A DNA stretch of 64,000 nucleotides from Aplidium turbinatum (lineage: Eukaryota > Chordata > Ascidiacea > Aplousobranchia > Polyclinidae). Positions 11,151-22,083 of the stretch are shown piece after piece. The stretch is from the NCBI GenBank assembly GCA_918807975.1, contig OU964925.1, forward strand, positions 26,447,608 through 26,511,607, written 5' to 3'. A model generated the notes under the pieces. It made no database searches. It had not been told where the DNA came from and saw nothing but the letters and a program-made list of their open reading frames with translations. The position numbers were made by a program, and so were the translations under genes. Position 1 is the first letter of the stretch; each line of letters begins with the position of its first letter.

Positions 11151-12410
11151 GTCTATAAAAATAATTTCCCGAAATATTTTTCGGAATTTTATTTTTGAAT
11201 CGTGTTTAAAACTAAATTTACTTTCCAGGGGTGGCAATCCCGTGGTGCGGCAGACGAAAGAAACGCGAGCAGAATGGTTTGAAAATGGGGTAAATATCTT
11301 ACGTATTTAAAAATAAATAGAGATTTTGACGTTCATAGACGCCTTCCATTAAGCGTCTATAAAAATATTTTCCCGAAATACTTTTCGAAATTTTATTTTT
11401 GAATCGTGTTCAGAATTAAATTTACTTTCCAGGGGTGGCAATCCCGTGGTGCGGCAGACGAAGGAAACGCGAGCAGAATGGTTTGAAAATGGGGTAAATA
11501 TCTTACGTATTTAAAAATAAATAGAGATTTTGACCTTTAGAGACGCCTTTCATTAAAGCGTCTATAAAAATATTTTCCCGAAACATTTTTCTGAATTTTA
11601 TTTTTGAATCGTGTTCAGAATTAAATTTACTTTCTAGGGGTGGCAATCCCGTGGTGCGGCAGACGAAGGAAACGCGAGTAGAATGGTTTGAAAATGGGGT
11701 AAATATCTTACGTATTTAAAAATAAAGATTTTGACGTTTAGAGACGCCTTCGATTAAGCGTCTATAAAAAGATTTTCCCGAAATATATTTCGGAATTTTA
11801 TTTTTGAATCATGTTCAAAATTATATTTACTTTCCAGGGGTGGCTATCCCGTGGTGCGGCAGACGAAGGAAACGCGAGCAGAATGGTTTGAAAATGGGGT
11901 AAATATCTTACGTATTTAAAAATAAAGATTTTGACGTTTAGAGACGCCTTCGATTAAGCGTCTATAAAAACATTTTCCCGAAACATTTTTCTGAATTTTA
12001 TTTTTGAATCATGTTCAAAATTATATTTACTTTCCAGGGGTGGCAATCCCGTGGTGCGGCAGACGAAAGAAACGCGAGCAGAATGGTTTGAAAATGGGGT
12101 AAATATCTTACGTATTTAAAAATAAATGGAGATTTTGACGTTTATAGACGCCTTCCATTAAGCGTCTATAAAAATATTTTCCCGAAATATTTTTCGGAAT
12201 TTTATTTTTGAATCGTGTTTAAAACTAAATTTACTTTCCAGGGGTGGCAATCCCGTGGTGCGGCAGACGAAGGAAACGCGAGCAGAATGGTTTGAAAATG
12301 GGGTAAAGATCTTACGTATTTAAAAATAAATGGAGATTTTGACGTTTATAGACGCCTTCCATTAAGCGTCTATAAAAATATTTTCCCGAAATATTTTTCT
12401 GAATTTTATT
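11151..12410 (+). repeat. Tandem array, about 204-bp unit, six copies plus a partial
   Basis: The word gtctataaaa restarts at 11151, 11355, 11560, 11760, 11960, 12164 and 12368, giving units of 200-205 bp. Each unit has an AT-rich part and a GC-richer core of about 61 nt. The core is preceded by tttactttccag and followed by gtaaatatc, so it looks like an exon between an acceptor and a donor. In one frame the core reads GGNPVVRQTKETRAEWFENG. Copies differ by only a few bases, so the array expanded recently. It ends against a hAT-like fragment (gggtgggcctggcccaccc). Confidence 0.85.
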
Positions 12411-12749
12411 TTACATTATTTTCTGGGTGGGCCTGGCCCACCCACTTTTGAAAGCCAAATTTCTTTGAAAAGGTAGCGAAAGCGGCAAATCAGAGAGGGA
12501 GTTCCAAAAAAAGGTCTTCACTCATTTGATACACAGTAGTTTGATTATCTTTGATAGCTCAATGATAAAATCCAATCTTCAAACTTGTCTGTTGAGTCCA
12601 TTATTTGTGTGCAGCACGTAGCCTACGTGTGGGTGTGGTTGCGTGTGACTGGTGGAGCAATCTATCGATCAATATAATTATTCTCTATGCTCTCTATGGT
12701 TAGAACAGTGATATCATTAGGCCTACATATGCACATATCATACTGTATA
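12411..12749. other. Non-coding spacer with hAT-like scrap
   Basis: It opens with gggtgggcctggcccaccca, a subterminal motif often seen in hAT elements and repeated in variant form near 15440. Otherwise it has no gene or bounded repeat that I recognise. Confidence 0.35.
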
Positions 12750-13701
12750 GGGGAGAGTGGGGCTAGTCGGAAAGTTTTTTTTTTAAAGGGAAATTTAAAA
12801 AAATTGGTGCATAACCTGACAACTTGAAGCTGCTTAAATTATCACCTATGGTGTCCGTTACCATACAATCAAAAATAAGTATTGAGTCATATCAGCTTTT
12901 AATAAAAATTTAAAATAAACAAACATACAATTGATTTTTCAACTAACCCCATGCCTGGGGTTAGTTGAAAACCGTCAGTTTAATGTCCACTAATAAACTA
13001 GATATTATTTTTTCAACCAACAAACATTTACATGGGGTTCTAAGCAAATATGTTTAGGCCTACTTGCTTTAAAATCAAAATGCAATCAATTCTATACCAA
13101 ATCATCGTAAAAACATTTTTTAAATAAACGCACTGTTAAACTTGTGATGCCGCCTATAGCACTTTCCAAATTAAAGTTTTACAATGTATGTCTGCTTAAA
13201 ACAAGTAAATTGGAGCTTATACTACTTATTATCATACCACGACGATATACTCGTATCATACTACATAGTCATACCGTTATCAAAACATTGTCCAACTAAC
13301 CCCACCCACTATTTTCCAACTAGCCCCATTAGCATATGACAAACTATTTTCCTAAAATATTCAAGCATGGTGCATTGGACTAAAATTTGTTTATTTCTTA
13401 GTGTTGTAGAACACCTACAGCTGACACACACCAAAAAAATCTTGCCTATCTTTAACGATATTGACGCATGGGATGTTTTTTAATACGCCAAAAATTTTAC
13501 TTCGAAAGAAAGAAAATACAAGATTGTCAGCCAAACAGGCATACCTTGACCCAACAAATCGAAACTAACATGGATTAAGTGTTTTTATAAAGTACGGTAC
13601 TTCACATGTTGGCAGTAACTTACATATTTAAAAAAATTATCGAGAGTTAAAAAAATGATAATTTTTCAACTAACCCCGCCTTCCAACTAACCCCACTCTC
13701 C
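12750..13701. mobile_element. Non-autonomous DNA element with GGGGAGAGTGGGG ends
   Basis: The left end GGGGAGAGTGGGGCTAGTC is mirrored at the right end (reverse GTGGAGAGTGGGGTTAGTTG). Subterminal ttcaactaacccc strings recur at about 12940, 13290, 13310 and 13665. The target duplication could not be fixed. No protein is encoded. Superfamily is undetermined. Confidence 0.6.
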
Positions 13702-13739
13702 ACTGCTTCTTATTAGCCTACTCCCCAGGTGGTATTATA

Positions 13740-14248
13740 CAGAGATGTACGTATACGCCGCAAATTCTACGCCGCAGACGTGCGGCGTAGACTTTTTGTT
13801 TATGCTAACGCTTGCGGCCACATTTTTTGGATAGTTTGTGCTTGAGGCTACGCCGTAAAGTTTTCGCGGTTTTTTAGCGCATAGCGTCAATGCATACTTT
13901 TTATGTATTTTTTTCGCTACAACACGCCGATACCTTCCAGCACTGCAGTTGAAAGAATGCTTTCAATGGGCAAAGACATATTGGAACCAAAACACAGCAA
14001 AATGTCAGATGAACGCTTTCAGATGCTTGTGTTTCTTCGTGGAAATTCAAAATAAAACTTGTTTGTTTCGAGTGGTTTATATACCGTGTGAATGTTTGGC
14101 ACCAAGCAAACAAAATTAGTTTACGTTGCTGTATGCGCCGACGCCGCCAACTTTTTTTACAAGTTGCATAGCCTACGGCGTATGGTTTTTCGAACGTTTG
14201 CGTTTACGCTGACAGCGTCAATATTTTTTGTATGCGCGTACATCACTG
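13740..14248. mobile_element. Short hAT element keeping only the dimerisation segment
   Basis: CAGAGATGTACG...CGTACATCACTG ends are flanked by a perfect 8-bp TSD, gtattata (13732-13739, 14249-14256). Subterminal acgccgc/gcggcgt words fill both ends. The 509-bp interior retains a single open transposase piece (13924-14055). It is a deletion derivative of a longer hAT. Confidence 0.85.
13924..14055 (+). pseudogene. hAT transposase C-terminal dimerisation segment
   Basis: An open frame of 43 codons ending in a stop reads TPIPSSTAVERMLSMGKDIL and then MSDERFQMLVFLRGNSK. This is the SSxAVER-[FL]S-GKDI...[KR]...SD..F..L.FL pattern of the hAT family C-terminal dimerisation domain, in sense orientation and without breaks to the natural end. 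Upstream domains (zinc finger, catalytic core) are missing. On its own it could only mediate protein contact if it were expressed. No promoter or start codon in frame is evident. Confidence 0.8.
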
Positions 14249-14428
14249 GTATTATAACTGTGTGTGTGTTGTTGCCTTTTTATTTGTGTGTAGGCTACAT
14301 CTCCACATTTTGTACAGTGCTGTAAAGCAATTCAACAATTTTGTAAATTTTTTGACCAAATCCGACCCAAAAATGAAAAATTTTGCCTGTTGGCACGAAA
14401 GGCAATTATGAAAACGCAATGTGTAAAC

Positions 14429-15350
14429 CAGGGGTCGGCAACCTTTTTCTAACAACTGGCCAAAGCTAAACTTTACATGGTCTTGGCAGCCGTAGCCTAT
14501 TAATACCGTACCAGTATTGATAGATTCAGAAGAATGATTTCAAGGCGTTGAAGTAGCCTAATGCTTTCAGAATATCGGCTAGTAATATCCTTGACGGGAA
14601 TCAGCTGAAAAAATTCTTAAACATCAAAATCTTTGTTTACTGCACGCACAAATACTGCCAGCTCAGCTGTAGGCTTATCTGTCGTGTTTGTGCTCTTATC
14701 TATTGCCATTGCGTAGAACTGCAGATATAGGCTACAAGTACAATAACTTTTTGCTAGATGTTACGTTCTCCGATATCTCTTCTTTTTGTCTAGTTACGGT
14801 TCTTGATGAAAGACTTAGGCCTAACTTATATCTGAAAAATAGTTTGTTTTTTTGTCTGGACATATGTTTTCAATAACATCCATCTTTCATCTTTTCCCAA
14901 ATTCTCCATCACTGCATACGATTTCTTGTCTTTTGCTATTGATTGTGCTATCTTGTAGCTAGCAAAATAATTTTCTGATTCATTGGTTTTCCTTTCCTTT
15001 GTAACAGAGAAATTTGCTGTTTTAAAGCTATTTTTGAGTAAATTAACTTTGCCGTTCCTTGTTTGACCCATTAACTTGGAAAAAATAATATGCTTTGTTT
15101 CATAATGGTGCTTCATATTGAGTTCTTTGTTTACAAACAGAAACGCTGCAAATCAAAGACGTGGGCCTACTAAAATGATTAATGAAAACTTGAAAAGTAG
15201 GCTATACTTGTTCTTCTATTCGATTATAGCCTACTGTAATAAACCACTGGCCTGGCCACATATTATTATAATTTGTAAAGGAGCGGTGAGCTGGATGATT
15301 TTTCTTGGCGGGCCAGATTCGGACCGCGGGCCGTACGTTGCCGACTCCTG
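14429..15350. mobile_element. hAT element, CAGGGGTCGGCAAC ends
   Basis: CAGGGGTCGGCAACC at the left and ...gttgccgactcctg at the right are flanked by a perfect 8-bp TSD, gtgtaaac (14421-14428, 15351-15358). The interior holds a minus-strand transposase remnant. The ends match the widespread hAT/Charlie-like 'ggggtcggcaacc' type. Confidence 0.88.
14690..15116 (-). pseudogene. hAT (ZBED/GTF2IRD2-like) transposase fragment
   Basis: The reverse strand starts MKHHYETKHIIFSKLMGQTR and continues with FASYKIAQSIAKDKKSYAVM. This matches the 'HYETKH...L.GQ..K...L...AS..I...IAK..K.F..GE' module found in hAT transposases related to GTF2IRD2 and ZBED5. After a frame change, a stretch like LSLSSRTVTRQKEDIGERN follows, the expected next motif. 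The BED zinc finger before it and the catalytic half after it are gone. It is decayed and not expected to be functional. Confidence 0.75.
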
Positions 15351-15487
15351 GTGTAAACGATTTCAAATATTAGGAATGCAACAATGCTATGGAGGGCGAA
15401 GCCTCCCAGAAGTTGGATTGACTTTGACTGTTGCGCCTCTGGGCCCACCTACTTTTAAAATGGTTCCTCCATCCCTGCAAGGCCTGT

Positions 15488-15985
15488 CCGCTACTCAGGC
15501 TAAAGTAACCAGCGCTACCGCTTTCCGCTACCAATCGATAAAAGTAGCGCTCTACTCGCTACCTCTATTCGGGCTAAAGCACCGCGCTCTACTGCTAATA
15601 TTTTTTTAAACTAACACAAAATGCACTTTATTGTAACGTAAAAATGACCTTCTGTCATATATTGTTTTTTCGTTATGATGGTCAGAAATAAAAACAAACT
15701 GAACTGAAAATCTACGATATCATTCGTTAACATTGTAATTTCAACATCCTTAGAAAACACGTTCTAGTTGAAATTTATTGTTACGCATCTTTTAAAAACA
15801 CTAACATTTAGAAATGCGAGTCGCTGAGTCCTTCCACTTGGTCTTTTCCAGCAGAGAAAGGTCTCTCCATTGCAGCACTGGAAGCAATGGGGAGTTACAT
15901 TTACTGAAGAGACGTTTTAAATCGTCACTGGGAAATCTCGAGGACTTGATTCTGTCTGAAAAATTGAATCCGTTCACCTAGACCC
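15488..15985. mobile_element. hAT fragment with C-terminal transposase scrap
   Basis: The left part repeats the gctactc/gctaccgct words of the 10399 terminus. On the minus strand near 15815-15905, codons give an SSAAMERPFSAGKDQ-like string, a degraded hAT dimerisation motif, followed by GLSD. Clean ends were not found. Downstream, cccggatattgc...ccggatctgg matches the second terminus type at 10527. Confidence 0.55.
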
Positions 15986-16384
15986 GGATATTGCTTCTTT
16001 TGACCGGATCTGGGTTGGAATCTGGATCTCGCTTTTTTTTAGCAGTTTGAAATTGATAGGCCCAAAAATAAGAAATGATTTACCTTCAGAAATAGTCGGG
16101 GCTACGATTATAAAAACGTTCACGAAAACACTTATATAAAATTCATTGCATGACTAAACTTTGTCTGTGATTGTTTCTATTGTCACAACATTGGCGGCTG
16201 TTTTGTAATTTGTTTCGGTTTTAACATTGTTGGTAGGCTACTACAGTAGGCTATGTAGGCTAACCTACTATATAGGCTGTCATCTTATTGACTGTATTTA
16301 AGTCGGCCAATATACTGACTGAGTCTTTCTTTTCCAGGTTTGGTGCAGTGGCGTGACCAGAAAAAAATTTGGGGGCGGGCAAAC

Positions 16385-17418
16385 ATTTCAATCAATCAAT
16401 CATTTTATTTTTCGTCATTAACGCGTCCGGGACGAAAAAGATAGCCTACTAACTACAAAAATCGATATAAACCTACCAGCACGTTAACGAACGGGAAAAG
16501 GTGGCAAAACCTTGAAAGGTTTAAAACGTGCCTGAATGAAACATTATGTAGTAGGCTATATATCAGTAGTTAGCACGGGCGGCCACAAAACCCAAAAAAA
16601 AAACAAATAGCAAAAAATAAAACAAGAACAGAGAGAAGCACACATGTAGTAATGAATGACAGCCTATAATGAAAAGTGTTGTGGATTGAATTTGCCAGTT
16701 CCAATATTGATGTGGATGAGCAGTCATAATAATAATAATAATAATAATAGGATGGAGAAAGAAAACCGGACATAAAAGAAACCAATCCTCAGGCAAAAGC
16801 CCGTTTCAATGTGGCCCAGGAGAGCAGGTGTTGAGCTCTTTCTATGGTTAGACTGCACATCACACAGTAGCCTAAGACGATTGAGGTTTGATATCCAGTT
16901 TAAGTTATTGTTTCTTGTCCTGGTGGGTGACGGAATGGATGACCTGGTAGATGATGATGTCCTGATGGTGTTGATGAAGCTCTCATTCCCTTTTGCGACG
17001 TGTCGTGTTGATTATGGAGTATTGCGTTTGCTGTTAATATCTACAAACATAAAAGTACAGCACAAGCAATCGATATTATTGTTAGGTAAGCCTAATATTT
17101 TGTAAATAATTTCGGATTTCTACTAATATCTTCACAAGAATGCAAGAAAGCCTTTCTACGTTGTCTTTCTATTGCGTGTCCGTTTTGCTTAAATGTTGTT
17201 TTAGTTTGTGAATAAAAAGTGACTTTGTATCAGTCTTTCTAATTGAAGAAGGAAATTCGTTCCATGTTTTTGCACCTGTGAATTCTATTGAATGTTGAGT
17301 AAGCGTTTTTGAGAAGTATGGAATGTTGACACCTATATGGAATATAGACACCTGTTGCAATTTGATGAATTGAAGATAACGACAAAGTGTTTGATCAAAG
17401 CCATCGCCCTCTGATGTG
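16385..17418 (-). mobile_element. LINE 3' end, minus strand
   Basis: From 17418 downward the minus strand encodes QHSIEFTGAKTWNEFPSSIR followed by LFIHKLKQHLSKTDTQ and a stop at 17169. The '[SY]..GAK.WN.LP..IR....L..FK..LK' string is the very C-terminus of CR1/Rex-like non-LTR retrotransposon ORF2 proteins. Below it lies about 780 bp of 3' untranslated sequence ending in a gatt repeat tail (attg in reverse) at 16390-16402. The 5' side is cut by a hAT terminus at 17419. An (aat)n microsatellite at 16727-16749 lies within. Confidence 0.65.
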
Positions 17419-18412
17419 CAGTGGCGTATCCTGGTGGGGTTGAGAGCGTGCCCAAGGCACGCGTATTCTAGGGCATAGCATCTTTTCACATATAAACTAG
17501 GTGGGCAATTGCCCACCTAGTCCCTTTGCTTGCCCCCCTAGCCCTTTCTTTGCCCACCTAGTTTGAAACTAGGTGGGAAATTTTTAAGACTTAATTTTTG
17601 TTTAAGTTAGATCCAAGTTAAAGAATGAACAGCTAAATGGAAAGCTTCAGCATACATTTAGAACTTATCAGCCTACCTTTGACTTTACTTATAATTTCCT
17701 TATAATGTTCCATTCAAGCAGATTAATTATATTATCAATTTGTGTTGTGAGTACCGTACCTCAAATTTTGTGTGAGATTCTAAATGTCTGAATTACCGAA
17801 GTTTCTTTCCTGATTTTCATTAAAATAAAATACCAGCTCTTTAGAATCATCTAATTCTGCAAAGATTCAACTCACTGTAATATCTTAGCAGTTGTGTTTC
17901 ATAAAATTATCATCGCTGTTTCTTTTATGGCTATTATCATAGTTGTTCAAGTAGCCTATATCAACTAAATGTCGCTAGATTAAATTTTGTTAGATTATTA
18001 TTTATAAAATATTGTGGGCAGGGATGAATATAGGAATCAATTATGGGTCTCAAATGTTTAGTCTAGGTCAGGGTGGTCCAAGACTGCGAACATGAAGGGC
18101 CACATTAGGGTCTGAGAAAAACTTCACGGGCGGCATAGTGAGAAATGATAACGCGTTGCTGAAAGTAGAAACGTTGTGAAATAAAAGCATAACTAGGTTG
18201 CGATTTGAACTTCTTTTGTATAGATTTCGATCTGTTTTAGCTATATTCTTACTGTTCGCACACTGCCGGATTAAGGGTCTGCTGGCCTGTAGGCACATTT
18301 TATAAGTGGCCCGAATATCAGGGTGGCCAACTAAAAAATTAGAATTATCAGTGTTGCCAAATCATTGTTGCAATTATAACACAGGGTACCGTGCAAAAAC
18401 TTGGCCATATGC

Positions 18413-18860
18413 CTAACTAAACAAAACACCTTTGCTCGTTTTTGCGATTGAAAACGCGTTAACTAGTTTTTGGAGGTCAATCTTACGGAGTAGATTGCTT
18501 TCAATACACAAAAGTGCCAGAGTACCAAGACGTTGTTGACACATTGTTGGTCGTTTAACGTCTTCAATTCGTTTCAGTTGTTTAAACGAGCGTTCCCCCA
18601 AGCAATTCGTAGCCATTAGAAACAAGTAGCCTACATTCTAAATGCTACTTCAGTGTTCGGAAATGCATTATAAACACCAGTAGTGTGCAGCATTTTTAAC
18701 ATCATCTGAGCACTTCCTGTTGCTGCTGTTTCATCGCGTCTTTGCTCTTTATAGTCTTTATACCAGCACATGAGCTGACGAAATTCTGATGGGAAGTCGG
18801 AAGACAGGTCTTTTGAATACACACCAACCAGACCTGCAACAGCAACATCGATGTCTTTAA
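18413..18860 (-). pseudogene. hAT transposase C-terminal half
   Basis: On the minus strand the pieces VKDIDVAVAGLVGVYSKDL and FPSEFRQLMCWYKD are followed, after a frame change, by NCLGERSFKQLKRIEDVKRP, MCQQRLGTLALLCIESNLLR and KIDLQKLVNAFSIAK. The '[AN]..GERSF..LKRIK...R..M...RL..LALL.IES.L...[ID]' run is the dimerisation domain of hAT transposases of the type often annotated as zinc finger MYM-like. The gene is broken and its upstream part is separated by the LTR insertion at 18866-19553. Confidence 0.8.
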
Positions 18861-18865
18861 CAGAC

Positions 18866-19553
18866 TGTAATATCTGTGCATATATATATTTTATTAGCAC
18901 GAAGCCGTTCTCCCAGTCATTCACTTACATCAGACAAACTGGTGGTCAGGTGACCTCAAGTTCAATGAATACACGTGGAAGGCATTCAACCGTAATAAAA
19001 TAATAAAGCAGTGTTGCAGGGGTCGGCTACATATAGAACATCTTCCCCAACAAAAAAATGAAGCAAATAATAGTAATTGTAAAGAAAAGATAATCAACAA
19101 CAATTTCATATTTTTGTTCCTCACCGTCATCAAAGCGAAACGAGTTATAAATTTCTGTGGCATCCTCGCCCAGCGAATATAACAACAGCGAAGTCTTTAT
19201 CTTGTCAGGCTTTGAATCGTAATTGATGGCGGTTACGTAAAGGCGAAATCTTTGAATGAACCTATCCCAATTCTTGCTGATATTATCAGACCACTGCATT
19301 TGAGCAGGAACTGGCACTGTTCGATCCATGCTGTAAGCTACGTAGGCTATACAGTACTTTAATTCACTTCTGACACCATGTAATATCTGTGCATATATAT
19401 ATTTTATTAGCACGAAGCCGTTCTCCCAGTCATTCACTTACATCAGACAAACTGGTGGTCAGGTGACCTCAAGTTCAATGAATACACGTGGAAAGCATTC
19501 AACCGTAATAAAATAATAAAGCAGTGTTGCAGGGGTCGGCTACATATAGAACA
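18866..19553 (-). mobile_element. Short Gypsy-like LTR retrotransposon fossil
   Basis: Two nearly identical 175-bp terminal repeats (18866-19040 and 19379-19553) start TG and end CA in element orientation. They are flanked by a 5-bp TSD, cagac. In minus-strand sense a primer-binding-like site, tggtgtcagaagtg, follows the first repeat and a purine tract (ggggaaga) precedes the second. The internal part of about 340 bp holds only a gag-like piece with MQWSDNISKNWDRFIQRF and LLLYSLGEDATEIYNSF. It is a small TRIM-like derivative without pol. The close match of the repeats indicates a young insertion. It is not complete and depends on other copies for any activity. It sits inside the hAT transposase remnant. 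Confidence 0.8.
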
Positions 19554-19603
19554 CAGACATGGAGTCGTACTCAGTCAAAACCCCAAACCTCTGCAGCACC
19601 ACG

Positions 19604-19661
19604 GAAGAGTGCTTTACAGAAACGTATCGATGCATTGATACGTTTCTGTAAAGCACTCTTC
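19604..19661. repeat. Perfect 25-bp hairpin
   Basis: gaagagtgctttacagaaac... pairs perfectly with its reverse complement across an 8-bp loop (gatgcatt). Arms lie at 19604-19628 and 19637-19661. It lies in the hAT remnant just beyond the LTR element. Confidence 0.85.
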
Positions 19662-20962
19662 AGTTGGTCGATGATCACATAAAACGCTAGGAAGTTCATA
19701 TCAATAATCAAGTAAAAACTTACATTTTTTTTCTTAGAAGCATAAAACGTCCGATAAGAAACGGTTCACAAGTCACACTCACAGCTTCAATTGCACTATA
19801 AAACTAGTCTATGGAAAATTACAAATATAATCGTTAGGATCTGCTATACAGTAGCCTAGCCTAAATGCACTCGAGACTCAATCTTGCACTACCTACGTCC
19901 AAATAGGCTACTCAATATGATCTGATCATCATTCTGAATCTTATTAAAAGTTAGTTCTAATTTCTTAACACAACACACAACGCCACGTTTTTTCGTTGCG
20001 TTACATAACGGAAATGCAAATTTTTAAAAACATCAAAAAGGAAGTGGCAACATGTTTCAATTTGTCTTTTTTAACGATTTTTGCAACCTTTAGAGTTTAG
20101 ATCATCTGGAAAAACAGAACTATTAAGATAAATACTTAATACTAGTTTAGAAAATAATTATCATGAAAACAAGACTAAATTTTTACTGATTTCAGAGTGG
20201 CCTGGATTTTTGACTGGCCTGTAGGCACGTGCCTACTTTGCCTAATGGTTAATCCGGCACTGTGTTTGCAGGCTATGAACATTAACAAATCTTGTCGCTG
20301 ACAAAATACAGTTGCAATGAAAGGACTGAGTTTGCTGTTCTGATCGACCTAATGTTTTGGTGCACGCATAACTCACTTTTTAATCTCTGCTTGCGACTCA
20401 AAAAGTGATTTTCAGCTAGTAAAAAAGATACCATACATAACACGTCAACAAATTAGCAAACCAAAACAATTTATTGTTTTTTGCTTTTGCATATAGTGTC
20501 GATCTCTGGTTTAAATTCAGCGGTCGACAGACGTAAGCAGGCATCCAGGGTTTCATCAGCTATTCTGTTCCGTGTGTCGCTTTTTAATCGCTTCATAACG
20601 AAGCTATTTAGGGTTGTGGTGAATGTAATGTATTTATGAAACGTAGGTTTATTTTTAAACCTTGGATTTAGCACTGATTATTCCGGCATGCACAAAGTGT
20701 TCGCGGGCCGCATGCGGCCCGCGTGCCCGGGTTTGGACCACCCTGGTCTAGGTATAATATGCCTTTTTAGTTTTTACCCACAATTAGCCTGAGAAATCTA
20801 CATTTTTAAGCTTACGTAGTTTACGCTCGGGAAAAAATGCCCTTTTTCCCATCATCTACGCGCGAAAAGTGCCCTTTTCAACATAACTCTCGCGCTAAGT
20901 GCCCTTTTTTTTTAAATTTGCCCACCTAGTCCCAATTTGTGAAAAGATTCTATGTTCTAGGG

Positions 20963-21337
20963 GGGTCCGGGGTCATGCCCTCCCGGAAATGTTTTGCAAA
21001 ATTACACTCAAATAATGGATTATAGCGGTTTCTGGAAACACTCTTAGGGTAATATTTGTATGAAATTTATTAGCAGATTAACAGCTATTAACTTATTAAA
21101 GGTAGCTCTTACACACAAACGGGCAAAAACTGCGGCTAAAATTAGAGAACACCAAAAACTCAGCTACACAATAACTCAATAATTACACAAAAACCCAACA
21201 GAGTAAGCCATTCTGAAATTGCTTCCACAAATTAGTTAAAAGAAACGTGTAAATCGCTTAAATTTTGCGCGATTTACGATTTGCAAAATTTATTGGTGTC
21301 TTTCTGTGTGTCTAAAACAAGTCCTTGGGGGTGTTAA
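20963..21337. other. Non-coding remnant between nested elements
   Basis: It begins ggggtccggggtcatgccct, a motif usual near one end of CAGTGGCG-type hAT elements, and is otherwise AT-rich. It would be leftover body of the possible outer shell. No gene. Confidence 0.4.
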
Positions 21338-21587
21338 CAGTGTTGTACGCGTCAATGAAATAAATTGACGGCGTCAGCGCGAATTGCCTAAAAACTTTAC
21401 GGCGTAAAGTAGCCAACTGCGTCAGCTCTTAAAGAAATTGACGGCGTCAGCGTCAACGCTATTTTAGCCAGGGTATCACAAAACAGAAGTATTTCAACCA
21501 AGTTTAGGCTAACAATAGTTATAAATAAAGACCAGGTTTTATGCTTTGAGACTGTATTGTAATTAGCTGCTTTAGCTTATTACAGTA

Positions 21588-22081
21588 CAGTAGAATTTGC
21601 CTATAGTGACTTTGGCTATAGTGACACTTCGCCTATAGTGACACCTGTTGCAAAGTCCCGTTTGCAAACCATATGTTTTGCATAGAAATGACTTCGCTTT
21701 TAGTGACTTCGTGTATAAGAACACTTTGCTTACAGTGACACCACATTTCTGTCCCTTGGGCTCAAAAATTTCCGTATAAGGACACTTTACGGTGTATTTC
21801 CACTTTAAGTTGGAATCATATTTTGTCCTTATCAGCATTCGCCAGTTCCCAGCCAGCAAATCCATCTTTTTACATTGATTTAACGTAGGCTATGCAGATT
21901 TTGAACCATAATGGATTGATTTGCTGACTGGTTTTGAATTAAATCAACATGGGATGCGCATGCGCAGATACTGCACAAGTGAAGTTATCAACGACGTCAT
22001 CATTCGTCTATAGTGACACTTCGCTTATAGTAACACTTTTTCCGCGGTCCCTTCAGGTGTCACTATAGGCGAATTCTAGTG
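21588..22081. mobile_element. Pogo/Tigger-like MITE
   Basis: CAGTAGAATTTGCCTATAGT at the left and (reverse) CACTAGAATTCGCCTATAGT at the right are flanked by TA on both sides. The phrase ctatagtgacac recurs at 21602, 21618, 21634 and near 22015, making a subterminal repeat array. No transposase is present. The superfamily call rests on the CA[G/C]T start and TA target. Confidence 0.75.
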
Positions 22082-22083
22082 TA

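Larger units (their letters stand above)
18261..20262. mobile_element. hAT element, CA[C/G]TGCCGGATTAA ends
   Basis: The left end CACTGCCGGATTAAGG and right end (reverse CAGTGCCGGATTAACC) are flanked by tgttcgca (18253-18260) and tgtttgca (20263-20270), 7 of 8 alike. Both ends then share ggcctgtaggcac. It contains a minus-strand transposase remnant interrupted by an LTR retrotransposon. Confidence 0.82.
18069..20745. mobile_element. hAT element, CAGGGTGGTCCAA ends
   Basis: CAGGGTGGTCCAAGACTGCG at the left and ...gtttggaccaccctg at the right are flanked by a perfect 8-bp TSD, gtctaggt (18061-18068, 20746-20753). The right end is extended by gcgggccgcatgcggcccgc. A minus-strand frame at 20471-20674 (NPRFKNKPTFHKYITFTTTL, DETLDACLRLSTAEFKPEID) looks like a hAT transposase stretch that may belong to this layer. 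Another hAT is nested in it at 18261-20262. Confidence 0.88.
17474..20954. mobile_element. hAT-like element carrying a transposon nest
   Basis: Ends CATAGCATCTTTTCACA and (reverse) CATAGAATCTTTTCACA match at 16 of 17 and are flanked by a perfect 8-bp TSD, ttctaggg (17466-17473, 20955-20962). Subterminal ctaggtgggcaa words occur at both sides. The interior is mostly the next insertion (18069-20745). The bases between the two layers carry no gene. Confidence 0.8.

Noticed and set aside
10822-11310. 162-codon open frame before and into the tandem array
   Set aside because: Lysine/isoleucine-rich composition follows the AT-rich DNA, no domain is recognisable, and its last part is just the first array unit. 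Kept only as context for the array.
21572-21865. Minus-strand 97-codon frame in the pogo-like MITE
   Set aside because: It is made of the repeated ctatagtgac terminus and has no DDE or HTH features.
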